NCBI RefSeq assembly: GCF_032118995.1
Contig: NC_092665.1
Coordinates: forward strand, 15,954,012 to 16,018,011
DNA from: Asterias amurensis
Taxonomy: Eukaryota; Echinodermata; Asteroidea; Forcipulatida; Asteriidae
DNA length: 64,000 nt
Direction of reading: 5' to 3'
Below are positions 12,241 through 25,053 of the stretch, one piece after another. Position 1 is the stretch's first letter. Every line of letters begins with the position of its first letter. Under the pieces are notes generated by a model. The model had not been told where the DNA came from and searched no databases. It was given only the letters and a program-made list of their open reading frames with translations. The position numbers were made by a program, and so were the translations under genes.

Positions 12241-12794
12241 ATTTGAACAAGAGAAGATTTCAGCCAAGTCTGTTTGAATACTGGGGAAGTTGTTTTCACT
12301 TGAGCTTATAGTTTTTAAGTGTGGAGTCTCGAACCATAAAAACGGAAAAGTTGAATTCTTGCCGAGCTGGTTTATCACCCATGACTGCAATATTGAAACT
12401 AATCGACCTTCTAATAAGGTAACAATTTCATTGTGATTTCTTTCCATTCTCCCCTCTCAAAAATGTAAGACGGCAGATTATTGTACAGGTGTCTTTATAA
12501 GTCACGAACCACACAATAATAATTTACACGCCTGTACAAGTGTTTTCCACAGAACTTGGTAAAGTAGCTGAGTTTAATACATCGGTGTTTAAGGTTAAAA
12601 AAAAATTGTATCCCGATTCAATGTAAAAATACATTTAGACACTTAACATGATTTGGGGTTTAACACAGATTGATTCATATTTGATAAATAGTTCCCATGC
12701 AAACGCAATGCAGTTAAACAAAAAAAAAACATTTGGGGGGGGGGGGAGGGAGTTCCCCTTCACACAAAAATAGATCACTGTCTCAATGGAAGTT

Positions 12795-12940
12795 CAACCA
12801 AAGGTCGAGAAAATGCTCTGAAAGAAAGAGATTGTTCACTCGGGTTATTGACTTGGAATTCTTGAAACAACCAAAGGTCGAGAAAATGCTCTGAAAGAAA
12901 GAGATTGTTCACTCGGGTTATTGACTTGGAATTCTTGAAA
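12795..12940. repeat. Perfect 73-bp tandem duplication
   Basis: Bases 12795-12867 and 12868-12940 are identical over all 73 positions (beginning CAACCAAAGGTCGAG, ending ATTCTTGAAA). Identity implies a very recent duplication, an allelic length variant or an assembly artefact. Confidence 0.95.
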
Positions 12941-13797
12941 CATACTCCTAACTGGACATGACAGTAAAGACAAGCGATCTAATTGAGCGAATAGGGCATT
13001 GACGCAGGGTCTTAATCAACCTTTATTAAGAGGACATCGAGGTTGACGAGTATATTGAGGTCGCTCCCCGCGAGGTATCTACACACAGCCAGGTGATTGA
13101 GTACACTTAGCCGTTTAGGGGTTTCCAGGGGTGGCCAAGGTCTATTGGGAGGTCCGGTTCAACTCCCGGTCAGGCTTTCTCTGTTTAAAGTCCTCATCAG
13201 ATCGAGTGAGAGGTCGTTAAGAAACTTCAAAATGTTCAAGGTATGGTTTTGTAGCCACGTGTGAACTCTGCGCACACAGAGTCAGCCCACAATGTTGAAA
13301 GCTCAACTCCAATCATACTAGTACTATTATTTATAATAATGATACAAAACTTCATAAAAGGAGAGGATAAAATACAACGCAACAAAAGGTATAAGCAAAT
13401 ACTAGTCAGCAAAATACAAATCCTATAATAGCACTGACAAACAAAGACGGTCGCACAGCCTTTGCGGACTAATTTGGTGACTAATTTGGTCTCATAAAAA
13501 AAATTGAAGAAAAGATGAGTTATTGCAGAAATCAAAAAAGTTATCCTTACAGCTTGTATACTTGAGAAAATAGAATTAGCTGTTGGAAACAACTTACAAA
13601 CCAAAAAGAAAAGGACCTATGGCATAAATGCAAAAGAAAGAAACATGTAGTCATGTTTTGCCCCTCTTTATCAGGTTGTGCACCATTACTGCATCTTGAT
13701 AAACTTAACAGCTTAACATTCAAGGTTAAACTATAGTCGGGTTTAGTCCCCCCCTCTCCACAGGTGTAAATTATATGTTCCTCTTATCTCGTTGAGA

Positions 13798-13815
13798 GGG
13801 GGGGGGGGGGGGGGG
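13798..13815 (+). repeat. Poly(dG) tract, 18 G
   Basis: An uninterrupted run of 18 G followed by AGAGAGAG. It is the longest of at least a dozen G or C homopolymers of 11 bases or more in the window. Confidence 0.95.
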
Positions 13816-14323
13816 AGAGAGAGTTGGCTAATCATATTTTTGATACCCTGGATCCTTAGTGACAGATGATCTGTGATTGACAAACAGCTAGACCGCTGAT
13901 ACAAACAGGAAGACAGATAATAAGCAAAGAAGCAGGTACATTGACAGACAATAATTGCAATCGATAGAATCGAGACATCCGCCAGAAATGCAGCGTTTAG
14001 TGGCACCTGTATCAGAGGGAAATGTCTATCTGCTGTATTCAGATTAAACGGATGCGTTATTTTTCTCATTGGATGTCTCACATGTTGTTGGGTTATTTTC
14101 AAGATGAAATTCTGTCAAAAAAAAGTTGAGAAAAGTAAATAATTGAACAAACACAAATGACTATTTTGTTTTAAAGGTTTGCATGTTCGCCCACACCAAA
14201 CAAGGCCAAAAGCCACTATTGGTAAGGGGCTACAAGAAGGAATCTTCAGGTAAGCTAAAAGTTGGAATTTTATCTTAAACAGTGAAATTATGAAATATTA
14301 ATTTATATTAAAACAGCTCTGGT

Positions 14324-14515
14324 GAGCTGAAGGTATAAATTGATATTCCTCTTTAAACAGTCTAGATTGTTGGATGGAGGGAAACATGCATCAGACAAGG
14401 AGTTCTAAAGAGAGAAACTCAAGAGAGCTGAAGGCAGGAATTGATATTCCTCTTAAAACAGTCTAGATTGTAAGATGGAGGGAAACATGCACTAGGCAAG
14501 GAGTTCCGAAGAGAT
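14324..14515. repeat. Imperfect 101-bp tandem duplication
   Basis: GAGCTGAAGG starts both units (14324 and 14425). They share ATTGATATTCCTCTT, CAGTCTAGATTGT and ATGGAGGGAAACATGCA with scattered substitutions. A third more decayed unit may lie at about 14250-14323. Confidence 0.8.
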
Positions 14516-16796
14516 GTTACGTGGGTGGTTCTATGTTCCATCTCCGACAGCAAATGGAAAGTGTATAGATGAGAACAAGCAGCGAGAGCTAGGTTTCACG
14601 CTCAAACATCCTGATAGGATGATCCAGGTCGGACAATCAATAAATCGCCCAGGCACTTGTTTCTTTTGACACACCTTAATTCTGGGCCATAACGATAGCA
14701 TATTGTATGTTTGCTTATTGGTTTAAAGTTCGACCTCGCCCAAAATTATTCCAGTGTGTGGCTGCTGCTAATGATGCTGATGTACATTTAAATCATTCCC
14801 TCAGACTCCCCCCCCCTCCCCTCCCCTCGACTATCCACATGAGCAGTTACAGCAACTGTCTACCATGACGAACCCCCACATGATGTCGGCAAGGGAAACG
14901 GGGCCTTTGCGAGAAGCCGTTACTTTGACATATTCAAACCGCCAAACCGAGCATGTGCCCGTTCGCAGTAACAGGTGCTGTGGGGGATCGATCCAACGCG
15001 ACCATCCCTTCCTGGGAGCAAATTGCCCCCCGTTATTAGTCACGTCGGGACGGGTGGCAAATGTTACACTACGAGCCTAATCCAGTGATGAAAGAACATT
15101 TGAATAGTCTGTCAAAACACATGAACAAATATCCCACAAGGCCAGCCTTCCACATTATGACCTCGATATCGACATAATTACCAAAATGTATCAGAGGATA
15201 AGTATTATGAAATCTTTTTAACTGGTGATGATTAATTACAAAGTGTTTGTGACAACAGCGTTATTGAAAACCTCCGTCTGTGCCAAGTATTGTAGGTTAC
15301 AGACGAGTAAGGAGGGGACTGTCAAAAATAAACTCTTAAGCTTTACCGGGTTTTACATGTGACCCTGATCAAAAAGAGAAGATACTCGACCCTGTGCATG
15401 ACACGTTTCAGGGCCAACATTATTGGAGCCTTCGTTAGGATACAGCAATTTGAGAAACATTTCACTTAAAAGTAATGTGGTTATATAAAAACGAAGTGTT
15501 CGACCCCCCCACCCCCCAAAAAAAATATTCTGAGAAGCGTGACTGTCAGTAATGGTTCTCATATTGTGTATTCCTATTTGGGATTATTCTCTGTGTGGCG
15601 AAATCGCTCCACGTTCAGGAAAATATACATGTTTCTCTGCTATCTAAAATAGGTGTCTAGCTAGTTTTTCAACACTCAAAAGCTTCCAAAAGAGTCAATC
15701 TCCAACAACCAATAAAATTCCTTCTACCATGCCCCATATTAATCTGGACCTCCGTCCACCTTTCCCCAGTGACTACACCCGATAAATCAAGGCCAAGTCC
15801 GACCCACATCTCGTTTAGGGGATATCCACACTTGCCGTAGTTTGCATTTCCAATTTCCAGGAGGGAACTAAAGAAAAATTATATCAATATTTTGACAGGA
15901 TGTTTTGGCGCTCAGTTTCTTGTCAGTCACCCAGTGACTAATATGAAGTGACATTTTTAAACTACTTTTATGACATAATTGAAGCTATGCTTGTACAATT
16001 ATTCTGACCCATGTGTTGGGGATTGAGTTTGTCCGTCATAAATTTCCCAGCAGATTATGACATGTTCTCTTACTTGGTAAATATAACTTCATTACTTCTA
16101 ATATTTCTTTAACTGTGTTCTTCTTAATGCTTGGTTTCCGTTTGAGTTAAAAGCATTGGCAGATATTTTTTAGGCGAATATAGATATCCGGTGTTGATTG
16201 TGCGCTGGGTTTTTAAAGCAACACTTTGTTGTATTTTTCTAAGATTCTGATGACCTTGGTTTTAAAGCAAGCTCAAGATCAGCATTGACTGCGATAAGAT
16301 TTTGTTTATGAGGGCAAGGAAGGAGAAACAAGTGCAAGGAACAACGCCGACTGAATGGAAGTTCAGACTAAAAGAAATTATCGCAAAAATGAACAAACAA
16401 ACATTCTGTAAATTGTTTGATTCTCAAAAATATCCACCGGCACAGGCATCAGATTTCGTCTTTAAGGCCATTTTGTTTGAACATTTCATTTTAAAAAGAG
16501 GGTGCTTACATTTGACAATTTTAAGTCTATGCCAAACTTTTGAAGGGCTACAAATGCCAAGACCTGGGCAACAGAGACCATGGTCTCATTCCCAGACCTT
16601 TTTACATACTTTATACCAGACCTTTTGACGTTACCAGTCTAAGCTGTTGTCAATGTTTTTGTACTCTATCTTGATTCAAAGCCAGTGAATCATTATCGAC
16701 ACTTTTGCCGGCATACAATGCTGTACCTAAAGTCGATGCACCCCTCCCAGCAGTTGCATAATATTACCAACTGTACATTATCTTGATTCAAAGTTA

Positions 16797-17187
16797 TTAA
16801 ACGAACACGTTGCCTTGGATCGGTCGAGTTGGTCTTTGAAAATCGTTCTGTAACCGTTTGTTGTAAAATGTATATGGTTAGAAAGATATTGTAAAAGTAG
16901 AATAAAATGATCTACACAAATATGCCTCGAAATTGCGTGGTTTTCTTTTTACCCTGTCGACTAACACGGTCGGCCATTTATGGGAGTCAAAATTTTGACT
17001 CCCATAAATGGCCGACCGTGATAGTTCGCGACGTAAAAGGAAAACCGTGCAGTTTCGAGTGATACTTGTGTGGATCATTATATTCTACTTTAAAAACATC
17101 TTTCTAACCATATGCATTTCATAACAAACGGTTTCAAACACTTTTAATAGACCAACTCGGCCGATCCAAGGCAACGTGTTCCTTTAA
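16797..17187. mobile_element. TTAA-flanked palindromic MITE, family 2
   Basis: A non-autonomous element of about 390 bp whose two halves are reverse complements. The right end AAGGCAACGTGTTCCT is followed by TTAA, the left end ACGAACACGTTGCCTTGG follows TTAA, and at the centre GACTCCCATAAATGGCCGAC faces its complement. A second copy lies at 56154-56530. The flanking TTAA on both sides points to TTAA-targeting transposition. No transposase frame is present. Confidence 0.85.
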
Positions 17188-17518
17188 GAATAACTTGTCG
17201 CAGTAGGGCTTATTTCAAACAAGCCCAAAGCTGTTAGCTTAAAAGAAATTTTCGAAATCCTAATAATGCGTCCGCTGTCAACTGAGTCCATCCCAAACCT
17301 TTTGGATTGCTTGCGTGTGAATTGTAAATCTTTTAATTGATAGGATGAAAAATGAATAATATATATTGATTAATCTATAAGAGTAACCTAGGCTTTGGGT
17401 TCAATTAGGCTGACCGGATTTCCCCTCACGCCCCCTTAAGGGAGTTGGCAGAGGCAGCTGGGTAAGCTCTCTAGGTACTGTCTCACGGGTGTTTCAGTAA
17501 TAGTTACGTTTAGTGTCG

Positions 17519-17700
17519 TGTCGAGGCCGATCGGTCAACCGTACTGGGCTCAATCTATGGTGTTTCTGATCAGCAGAGTGTAGGTTTGAGTCCCGGTCTT
17601 GACACCTAAGTCCTTTATCCTTCGGTCGGGACGTACAGCCGTGGGTCCCGTGTGCACGTAAAACCGTGTGTAACTAGCCGCGCATCTTCTCTATCCGTTA
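17519..17700 (+). repeat. SINE-A, longer copy
   Basis: The block TTTCTGATCAGCAGAGTGTA, then a B-box GGTTTGAGTCC (about 17584), matches the minus-strand piece at 54-128. The body continues with CGGGACGTACAGCCGTGGGT and CCCGTGTGCACGTAAA. The A-box is degenerate and no poly(A) tail is clear. Confidence 0.6.
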
Positions 17701-19592
17701 AAATAATTTTAGACAATGCATCAAACCTTTTTTGCTAAGTTTTTATAACAATCAAAAGTTTAAGGAAGCAATTTTTCACGAGTCACCATGTTTTATTTGG
17801 TCTGAACAACCGTCCGTTAACACTCCAAGCCAAAACTGCAGACCTAAAAGCATAACAATTACCAACAACTATTCTAATTACAGAATTCCGTTACGGTGTC
17901 CCAATTAGAGATCTTTGCCCATCCGTAGTCTATTCTAGACATGTCTGTAATCCGCCTGCCAAAATGAGTTAGGGAATCAGAATATCTGCATAAAGACCCC
18001 GGCTTATCAAAAGTCCGGTGTATGTGTTTCAAGCCACACCTGGCCGTCGTGTTCCCAAGCCTTCCCCCATTTGTTATTGACCGTTATGGGTTCAAGGCAC
18101 CCGCGCTTCCACGAGGACGCTTGCAAACCGCTCCCCACAACCCGGAAATGTTGCAGTTTGTAAATTAGGGAGTTTCGAAAGGCAATAACAATTTCTGCAT
18201 GTAAACAAGACAATAATGTAAAAGAATTAGTGTCTGCAAGTTGTAGGAAACTGGAAGTGGTTCATTATTGTGGTTTTTGAAGTAAAACAATAGAAACTCT
18301 CATTGCGTCAACTCAACGCATTGGATACAAGATTATATCATGAAATCATTTGACGTTCGTATATTATACATATGGCTGGTAGACTCAAAAGGAAATGTGT
18401 AGGCCTAGTCTTATTTCCAATTCTGTATGTTGTTAAGTATAAGCCTTTTGAGAAATATGATTATTTAGTACATCTTTATTTGATGTTAATGTTTAGAAAG
18501 GGATAGCTTTTCAGTATTACAACTGATATCTCTTGGATCACGAAGACAATCAATAAGAACAAAGCAATAAGAAAAGCCATGAATCAACAACAGAACATCT
18601 CAAGATTTTCAGTACAGAATTTCAAACATAAAATGAACTTGTTTTGACGATTTGTCAACTCGGTTGAATCTAATAAACGCAAACATCGTCGTAGAAATGA
18701 TTATTTCCTGGAGTAAAGACAGTCATCTTGGAAGGAAGTAGTCAGTCCCGGTTTGATTGAAGGGGCAGCACCCCGACCCATCTCTCAAACGTTGCTATGC
18801 ATGGACAGCCAGTCCTTGATCGAAGTAAACACAAGGGGTTCCCCTCATATTATCCACAGAGTACCAAACAATCAAGGCACGCTGTCAGACTCATCAGCAG
18901 TGTCTTCAAAAAGGTGCTTCAAATCTTAAAATATAAAGAAACTTTCTAAGAAATGCACTGATTGAAAACTACCTGTAGGATATTTGATAATGAGTTGGTG
19001 GTGACACACCATATATTCACCGGGGGTATAATCCCGTCGTCTTGGGGGTAACGCTATCGCAAAACCTTATGCACGAGGCTGTTCCGTCTTTGATATAAAT
19101 TGGTCTGGGCATATTATATCCCTGTGCTCATTAAGATTTATTTATAACTTTCTTGGAGGGAAAGGTAAGACATTGCGATGACTTCTGATGGAGGTGTGTA
19201 TAATGTTATAGTTTATTGAGTTATTTTGTTCACTATACAGACATCTGAAAGCAATGTGTCTTTAGGCCTACTGATTGAGGTGTTCAGATGTGGTGAAACT
19301 CACCACCTCAGTCACCATGACCGCCATACGTCCCATTTGACCTTGTATTAAACCTATGTTGACAAACAAAAATAACCTTGCATGGCATTTCCTTTAAGAC
19401 TAAACTTGTCATTATAGTTATAAGAAACGTTGTACATTGAAATCATAATCGCGACAAAAATAACACCTACACGAGGGGCGAAATAAAAGTTCATAAAAAA
19501 AAAAAAAATCGTAGAGTGCGATCTCCACGGGAACGTAGATTTTACGTAGTCCTCCATTGAGCTGATTGTTTGCGTGCAGGAAGTCCAGCAGC

Positions 19593-19752
19593 CGATTTCA
19601 CGAAACGCTAGGATCAATCTTATCTCGAGTTAGGACGAGTAACCCGTCCTAACTTAGGATGGGTTCAATGCGTCCTACGTATTTGGATACGGAATTGAAC
19701 CCGTCCAAAGTTCTAAGATTAATCCTAAGTTAGGAAGAGTTTGGTGAAATCG
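19593..19752. mobile_element. Palindromic MITE, family 3
   Basis: Begins CGATTTCACGAAACGCTAGG and ends GGTGAAATCG. Internal arms repeat GTTAGGACGAGTAAC, CCTAACTTAGGA and related palindromes. A partial copy in the opposite sense is at 56541-56649, and a sister family forms the hairpin at 46146-46312. Confidence 0.7.
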
Positions 19753-20452
19753 ACGGCAGGCTATGTAGCCCTTCTCTTCTAAACATGTAATGTCACAGGT
19801 TACATCTTTATATTAAAAAAAGAAAGACATTATCCCTTTTGAGATATGGTGGCCATTTTGGTGTTGGTGTCCTTTACCCAAACCTAACAGTGCCGTAGTA
19901 TCGTGCCCACCATTATCTCAAAATGGGCTTATAGTGGTTGGTTGTTATTGACTCTTCTATGCATGGATTCACTGACAAGAATCATTCGCAAGGTGACGCA
20001 TACAGATTGAACAAAGATTGTCAAACAAAATGGTATTTTCCACCAAATTATCATTTGAACTTCCCAGACATTTAATTGCTTAATTATTTAATTAAGATGG
20101 CTGCATATTCACGCGTTATCTCTGCCCGATTATATCGCACCATTTTACACTTTATATAGATAGCATCGCGTTCGCAATTTACACCATCCAGACTGGGTTC
20201 AACCAACGGGCAACGCCCATGCGTGCTTCGTCGTCTATACATGGGGTTGAATCAAAATGGTTCCAAATGGGTTGACCTATGTTTTAAACGGGTCTACACA
20301 AGTCACTTAATTAGTGACATCTGATGCAACGGAAAAGATCAAAGGAAAGACTGGAGCCTTTCGAAAAAGAGGTAAAAGTTGATCTATTACTTAACTTGGA
20401 TTTGATATTGGTTATCTACAGGGGTAAAAGCTCGAGGGAACGAAATAGCCTT

Positions 20453-20648
20453 GGCCCAATTTCATCGAGTCCCTTAAGCGGAAACAAATGCTTAATAATT
20501 GTCTGCTAAGCAGAATTTAGCAGAATACCAGTTACAAAGTGTACACGTGATATGATAGCTTGACCGGTAACCTTATTCTGGTAAGCATAGTTTGCTGTGT
20601 ATTGAGCTACTTTCTGTGCTTAATTAAGCAGCTATATGTAACTGGGCA
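20453..20648. mobile_element. AGCTGCTTA palindromic element, full copy
   Basis: GGCCCAATTTCATCGAG at the left end is mirrored by TATGTAACTGGGC at the right end. Internal blocks (GTAACCTTATTCTGGTAAGC, CACGTGATATGATAG) recur at 7315-7440 and 60711-60878. The length of about 195 bp with no coding capacity fits a MITE. Confidence 0.65.
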
Positions 20649-21601
20649 CATGGAAATAGAACTGTGTCAGTATGCAGCCATCTTTGCTAGGTTCCCTGTC
20701 TCAATATAAACACACATTCTCATTATATGAAAAAGCACCAGAGTATTTAGTCATTTCAGCCTCGATTTGATGACAATGATTTGAATGCGAGAAAAACATA
20801 AGAATACAAAACACACGCCATTCTTGTTCTTTGTTTAACTTCAGATATATTATATATTTCTTACTCCATTAATCGTCATTTTGTTGATAACACATTCAGT
20901 CAAGTTGTGAACACTAACCGTATGGAAATTTACATTTCAAGTAAACTGTATACAAAGAAAAAATATAAATTAAATTCGAATAAATAATTACATTCTCGTT
21001 TCTAGTCTTGGAAAAGAAAAGTCTTTATACATCAATTACAATCATTCCTGACTTGCAGGAGACAGTTCAGATGGGATTTTAAATATTAACACTTTGAGAA
21101 AATCAAAAAGGATTTAACTGACAATAATTTCATACATCACATTTCAGTATTGGTATTCGATAAGCTTATTAGCGGAAACTTTGTGCCGCATAAATAATGA
21201 ACTCTTTAAACAATAATTAGAGCGCTAAATCTCAGATGCGTATCTCCCCTTCTTCCTGACCTTAAACAAAGTTAAAGTTTAGACTTAAGTTACACCAATT
21301 GTTCGTCGAAACCATCGAAGAGTGCACTTTTAAAGGGAACACCAGCCTTTAGTAAGTTTTGCTATTTGTCAGGTTTCTTTTTTGGTATTTTACAACGAAA
21401 GTCAATCGATTTGCAATAAAAATTGCTGCATAAATATAAATTATCGCCAAACACACCCTAACTTTATGAAACACAGAACGACAACACTCAGCAACAATCA
21501 ATAACAACAACAGCAACGAGCGTCATTTGTAAACGATGTCATAATTGTGTTTGGTATCACTGTCCTTGTGTTCTTCAATAATTAATGACTGCCCATTGTT
21601 T

Positions 21602-23449
21602 TTATGGGTCCAGAAGTGTCTCGTACGGATTTGTGGTTTCAGAATGTACATCGCTATAGATCACAAAGTTATTTGGCAATGTCACATATCGGGCACAGTC
21701 TTCAAAACTGCTACTGATGTGGCCGTATTTCTTCCGACTTTTCGAGGAGGGTCTAACTCTCCGACACGGCATCGTTCTGCTTCGATCCGAGTCCGCCAAA
21801 TCAGCCTCGTAGAGACTGTTGACGACCGTCTCAGCGTAAACGACTAGGGGTAGGCCGCTTGCGCGATCCACGGTAGAGTCGACTCTGGGTTTGTCCGTTA
21901 AGATCCCGGCTTCGTGATAAATATGCATGGATGTTATGACATTGTTTCGTGTGGTCGAATCGGCGGGTAAGGTGGGGTATTTTGTGCTCCATACATTCTG
22001 ATACCGCGGACTGTGAAACTTCATAGAGGTCCTTTTCCGTTTTTGCCTCTGGGGGAACCGTTTTACATAAGCAATGCCGATGATGCCTAACAGGACGAAG
22101 AGGAACAATGCAATGAGGACGATAAAGGCGATACCTGTGGGTCGAGAGAACCAGGCCTGTAAAGGGACAGCCGGTAGGCTTGGTTCGGAAGGCATCGGCC
22201 TGGTCGGTGTAGAGGTAGATTTGGGTAAGTTTTGATCTTTTGACCCGGTTGTCGTATCCGGGTCATCTCGTCCTGACGAACCCCGTCCCGTAACAAGGCT
22301 TATTGTGAGTGATTTCAGAGTTGTTGTTTTGGTAGGTTCGGTTGTTGTCGGTGCAACCCTGCGAGTCGTGACCGTAGTTGGAGGGGGAACGGTGGCCGGA
22401 ACCACCCGGAGTCTCGAGCTTGCCGTCCGGATTACACCAGCTATAACTGTCTTGCATGTTACGATCATGCCATCATCGTCCAGGTCTACGGCTTTGAGCC
22501 ACATTGAGTCTGCATAACCTCTGTTAGGTACCATAATCCTGTCCGGATCGACGAACGGAACTGTCGTCCATGTTTTTTGTACCTTCGCTTTGGGCACGTG
22601 CGGCGTTACGGTCAGGACGCAGTTTAGTTTAGCCGGGGAACCGACATACACCGTCAAGACTGGTTCCATGGTAAGAGCAATCATTGAACTGTGTGGTACT
22701 GGAACGGTAACAATCGGCCCAATGGTACAGGATGCCGCTCTTGGCTTGGGGCTACTTGCACTTATACGACACGGATAACTACTTGCAGCGTACTTTGCAG
22801 ACATAATCACCGTTAACTCACGGGTAATTATGTCATCGTTTTCGTAGTACGACCAGTTTGCCGGCCGGATCCCGCCGGCCGTGAGGAGCGGGACGGACCC
22901 CGCGACCTCCCGCGTGATCCTCATGTCGACGGTAGGGTTCCCGGACTCTGAGAGGCACGCCATTGTCATACGACTGTTTTCGATCACGTAGAACTCACCG
23001 GACGGGTAACACGTCGGAGGACTGGGGAAGTATAACACAGAGATGCTGGTAATCCCATACGCCACGGCAATGTTTTTAAATCTATCCATAATCTGGCACT
23101 GGTAAGTTCCATCATCTTCCTTGCGTAGCATTGTGACGACGAGGCGGTAACGCGTCCGTCTCGCCCTCGACTCCTCAGACACGAAGAACCTCTCCCTATA
23201 GTGGGCCTGGACGACGCTCCCCACGCTGACCAGTGTATTCCGGACACTCTCAGCGTCCATAAACACCCATGTTAGATACTGTGTTGCTTTGCTTAAGTTT
23301 TGAACATTGCACTCGATTGAGGCTCGCGTGCCGAGTTTCTGCTCTACCGGGGTGCCAACATCCACCCTCAGTACGGCACCCACTCCGGAGAAACTGCAAA
23401 TCCACATCATAGCGAATGAAGTGACCCATCGGATGGTTAAGGTAAACAT
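21602..23449 (-). CDS. Intronless Ig-superfamily receptor with ITAM-like tail (IgR-2)
   Basis: Single-exon frame of 615 codons starting at the ATG at 23449. Signal peptide about 1-26. Ig1: Cys47, Trp61, Cys118 in EDDGTYQC. Ig2: four cysteines (147, 165, 227, 241). Ig3: Cys277, Trp294, Cys332. A mucin-like Thr/Pro stalk (about 351-430), one span (about 438-461) and a basic stop follow. The tail carries nine tyrosines. YGHI (Tyr575), nine residues, then YVTL (Tyr588) meets the ITAM spacing rule; YSDV (Tyr598, also a VIYSDV ITIM) and YETL (Tyr609) follow at six and seven residues. YQNV (Tyr483) is a Grb2-type YxN site, and YPTL lies at Tyr491. HIYHEA (Tyr511) and YAETVVNSLY (Tyr538, 547) match the tail of the gene at 29253, proving kinship. 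An ITAM would normally engage Syk-type kinases; activation is inferred only. The uninterrupted length argues against a pseudogene. Confidence 0.9.
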   Translation of the reverse strand: MFTLTIRWVTSFAMMWICSFSGVGAVLRVDVGTPVEQKLGTRASIECNVQNLSKATQYLTWVFMDAESVRNTLVSVGSVVQAHYRERFFVSEESRARRTRYRLVVTMLRKEDDGTYQCQIMDRFKNIAVAYGITSISVLYFPSPPTCYPSGEFYVIENSRMTMACLSESGNPTVDMRITREVAGSVPLLTAGGIRPANWSYYENDDIITRELTVIMSAKYAASSYPCRISASSPKPRAASCTIGPIVTVPVPHSSMIALTMEPVLTVYVGSPAKLNCVLTVTPHVPKAKVQKTWTTVPFVDPDRIMVPNRGYADSMWLKAVDLDDDGMIVTCKTVIAGVIRTASSRLRVVPATVPPPTTVTTRRVAPTTTEPTKTTTLKSLTISLVTGRGSSGRDDPDTTTGSKDQNLPKSTSTPTRPMPSEPSLPAVPLQAWFSRPTGIAFIVLIALFLFVLLGIIGIAYVKRFPQRQKRKRTSMKFHSPRYQNVWSTKYPTLPADSTTRNNVITSMHIYHEAGILTDKPRVDSTVDRASGLPLVVYAETVVNSLYEADLADSDRSRTMPCRRVRPSSKSRKKYGHISSSFEDCARYVTLPNNFVIYSDVHSETTNPYETLLDP

Positions 23450-25053
23450 ACTTAGTCCAGTTTCACCTCTTAGAGGTCTCCAGAGATAAATAAATCCCCA
23501 AGGATGCTTGTCCCACTTGTTGATTTAGCTTAGTAAATCTGGCACAACGAAGCTCACCGTTGCCACCATATCGACGCACCGAGCAGGTACAACATTCCAA
23601 AAGGGGCTGAGCTGACTGAGCTACATAAACCATCCCAGTCAGACCTCCATGACAGTGTTCTTCAAAATGTGGAAGTAGCAAAAAGTTGGGTCCCACAAAT
23701 ACCTCAGCTCCCCGTTAGTCAGACAGCTCTCTCTCCACGTAGAAACGCACCACTCCACGTAGAAACGCACCACCGCTGTCAAGTGCGAACCGTGTCTCAG
23801 CAGAGCGCAACATACACACAAATTACGGGCATAAACATCGTGTACTAAAATACCGCATTAAGTCACTCGCAGGAGATCCTAGTGAGATGGTGTGTGGCAT
23901 GCAGCTGTTGTCAGTGTCGGCTACCATCATCATGTAGACACACTGATGGATGGGCGACTGGGTGTTACAAATTGTATTGCACTCCTGAGCAAGTGTTGGT
24001 TCGGTGCCAGTGAGTACCGTCCGCATCGCTACAGAGAGAGGAATGGCTTTAAGTGCTTTGCTAAGATAAAGAATGTAGATGCGTCAATGAGTGTGAACAG
24101 TGATGTTTCTTTACTACTTCTGCTATCCAGTAAATGAAGATGCATTATTAAACCACGCCCACTTCAGTAACATCCCCAGCAACGGTCCCTATAGTGACTT
24201 GGTCACGTGCGCATACGCCCTCAATAATCTTGCCAGAAGATTACTTCATAATCACAAAGTACATGTACAACGCAGCGATTCCATGTGACGGCAGCTTAAA
24301 TTTCTGTTGTGTTTTAACGCGTCTAGTTTTGGTTGTTTTAAAAGTCTTTTAGAAACTTTTGGGCGCACCTTCAAGGGGGTTAGTCAGCAGAGCGCTTTAA
24401 GGGGCGGAGCTTAATGCTGCGGTTCATGATTAAATCGACATGAACATGTTTTGCGCTAACATAAGTTGTGTCTGAGCAGTTCCAGAACATTCACTTTTAA
24501 TCTCACAGGGATCTCTGAAAAATCCCGGGTGAGAATTTACCCATTTTGGGGGAACCCTAGGTCCCCATATTCCCCCAATGGACCGTCCGCATAAGGTATT
24601 GTTGCCTTGTCTCAGGTCATTGCATTCTATTGTCTAACTAAATGAACATGTTTTTGCATGAACTAACTCTTTAACTCTTTGCAATCTTCGAATCGCGGAA
24701 CAATGACGTCTGGGTCGGAGACTAGTCTGCGTGAAGGACGTCTACACATGTTGCTATAAGTTCTCTGACACAGGATGTGTTTAATGACGCATAGGAAAAG
24801 ATGGAACCGATCTGTCCTATGGTGTGATACTACTTGTCGAAATGTTATGCAAACAATATGCAGAATACGAGCTTACTGGTGACAGAGGTAAAATGTGTTT
24901 CAAATCACGAAGCGTGGGCCTGAGAACAATCACTCTATTTTGTGCATCCCTGTGGAGATATCTTTTGTTCTTTCCTTTGTCCCTGTAGTTAAATACCTCC
25001 CTTAGACTTTGTACAACAGATTTCTTGTGGAGCGCTCCAGTCACTAATATTCC

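Larger units (their letters stand above)
11273..21601. other. Gene-free region between IgR-1 and IgR-2
   Basis: No coding gene can be supported. Open frames at 13236-13604, 13743-14102 and 16302-16628 reach about 110-120 codons but show no domain, signal or codon pattern. Repeats at 12160, 12795, 14324, 16797, 17519, 19593 and 20453 are listed separately. The stretches 11400-12100, 15100-16700, 17700-19590 and 20650-21600 show nothing recognisable. The promoter of IgR-1 presumably lies just above 11300. Confidence 0.6.

Noticed and set aside
13085-13190. tRNA-derived SINE suggested by CCGGTTCAACTCCCGG
   Set aside because: A B-box-like string is present, but no box A at the right distance and no second copy in the window.
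13236-14102. Two minus-strand open frames of about 120 codons
   Set aside because: No start context, domain, signal or splice partner; composition follows the AT-rich and poly(dG) background.
16302-16628. 108-codon plus-strand open frame
   Set aside because: No recognisable domain, adjoins a MITE, and no splice sites extend it.
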